64,000 nt of DNA from BOKV01 sp041397525 (GTDB lineage: Bacteria > Pseudomonadota > Alphaproteobacteria > Rhizobiales > Rhizobiaceae). Below the pieces are notes generated by a model. The model saw nothing but the letters and a program-made list of their open reading frames with translations, was not told where the DNA came from and did no database searches. Below, in pieces: positions 63,606-64,000 of this stretch. The stretch is from positions 1-64,000 of the forward strand of contig JAWKWL010000006.1 of the NCBI GenBank assembly GCA_041397525.1, in the 5' to 3' direction. The stretch's first letter is position 1; each line of letters starts with the position of its first letter. Both the position numbers and the translations under genes were made by a program.

Positions 63606-63956
63606 TCAGTTTGGATTGCGCAAGGCGCGCCAGGTCCAGAATGCAGTTGCAAGGTCAAGTGCAGCAAAGGCAAGAAGAGCGGCCTCACCCTGTCCATTGA
63701 GTACTAGCAAGGCGAGGCCCACCGCAACGATCACCCTGGTGCCGATAGTCGCACGTATTGCCCGAAGGTCCCCGTGGACGGCGACCTGCCCGTAGAGCCA
63801 GGCAAGGCCCAACAGAATGATTGCGAGAACGGGAACGAAGGGACCACCTGACAGACCAAGCATGCCAAGCACGGGTTTTCCCCCAAAAAGGAATGCCAAT
63901 CCTGCACCAAGTACTAGTATTGCCTGGAAAGCTACAGAACGAGCTGCATTCGACAT
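63606..63956 (-). CDS. Small four-helix membrane protein, unknown function
   Basis: 116 residues with hydrophobic segments at about 8-30, 39-58, 72-88 and 90-106 (AFQAILVLGAGLAFLFGG; PVLAIILLGLAWLYG). 20 bases upstream of the arylsulfatase, probably the first gene of the sulfatase operon. Might be a membrane partner for sulfate-ester use; no family recognised. Confidence 0.65.
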   Translation of the reverse strand: MSNAARSVAFQAILVLGAGLAFLFGGKPVLGMLGLSGGPFVPVLAIILLGLAWLYGQVAVHGDLRAIRATIGTRVIVAVGLALLVLNGQGEAALLAFAALDLATAFWTWRALRNPN

Positions 63957-64000
63957 GATTAGATCCTAGCTATCGAGAAAAAAGAGCGACAAAAACGGCG

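Overview
The window looks like chromosome from a GC-rich alphaproteobacterium, most likely of the Rhizobiales/Hyphomicrobiales, and possibly marine or salt-exposed. The clues are a rhizobial-type frcR/frcBCAK fructose locus, a lone TadG-like protein, an 812-residue GyrB, a DddP-type DMSP lyase, an AlkB alkane hydroxylase and ectoine-type transport genes. This is inferred from gene content; no rRNA or other strong taxonomic marker is present.

Layout. 0-17.8 kb is mostly housekeeping or core sequence: a class II amidotransferase, Lrp regulator, dut, a LysE exporter, cysK, a membrane-bound nucleotide cyclase, gyrB, a large unknown membrane protein, a ketopantoate-reductase-like gene, PilZ, dddP, an OmpA lipoprotein, a TadG-like protein, alkB, and a GNAT-peptidase C39 fusion translationally coupled to alkB. 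17.8-24.6 kb is a complete fructose module: frcR, a mutarotase and a sugar kinase face away from frcBCAK. 24.6-29.6 kb holds ornithine decarboxylase, an M48 protease, mepA and msrA.

At 29.7-30.2 kb a tRNA-Ser(GGA) is preceded by one clear and one decayed tandem copy of its own 5' half. From here to about 40.4 kb lies an accessory island. It has an intact ectoine-type ABC transporter (ehuBCDA-like), then five consecutive catabolic or regulatory genes that all carry frameshifts, then a truncated IS3-family element. Core genes resume at 40.7 kb: an amino-acid oxidase/Ldh pair, queG, a GST, uppP, a TauE exporter and an NDUFA9-like protein.

Directly 3' of tRNA-Leu(CAG) sits a complete 2,620-bp IS1595-family transposon (50149-52768) with 24-bp terminal inverted repeats and a perfect 8-bp target duplication. 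It carries passengers: a DUF3800 protein, a stand-alone Cas2-like protein, two very small ORFs, and a cloverleaf-like inverted-repeat structure between the transposase and the DUF3800 gene. I consider this the best candidate for an undescribed system.

52.8-58.1 kb is a Liv-type ABC operon ending in a hydantoin/Asp-Glu racemase, divergent from a GntR regulator. 59.4-64 kb holds an alkylsulfatase, an arylsulfatase and a small membrane protein, which suggests scavenging of organic sulfate esters. Each of the three ABC operons that begin with a binding-protein gene has a perfect stem-loop just after that gene.
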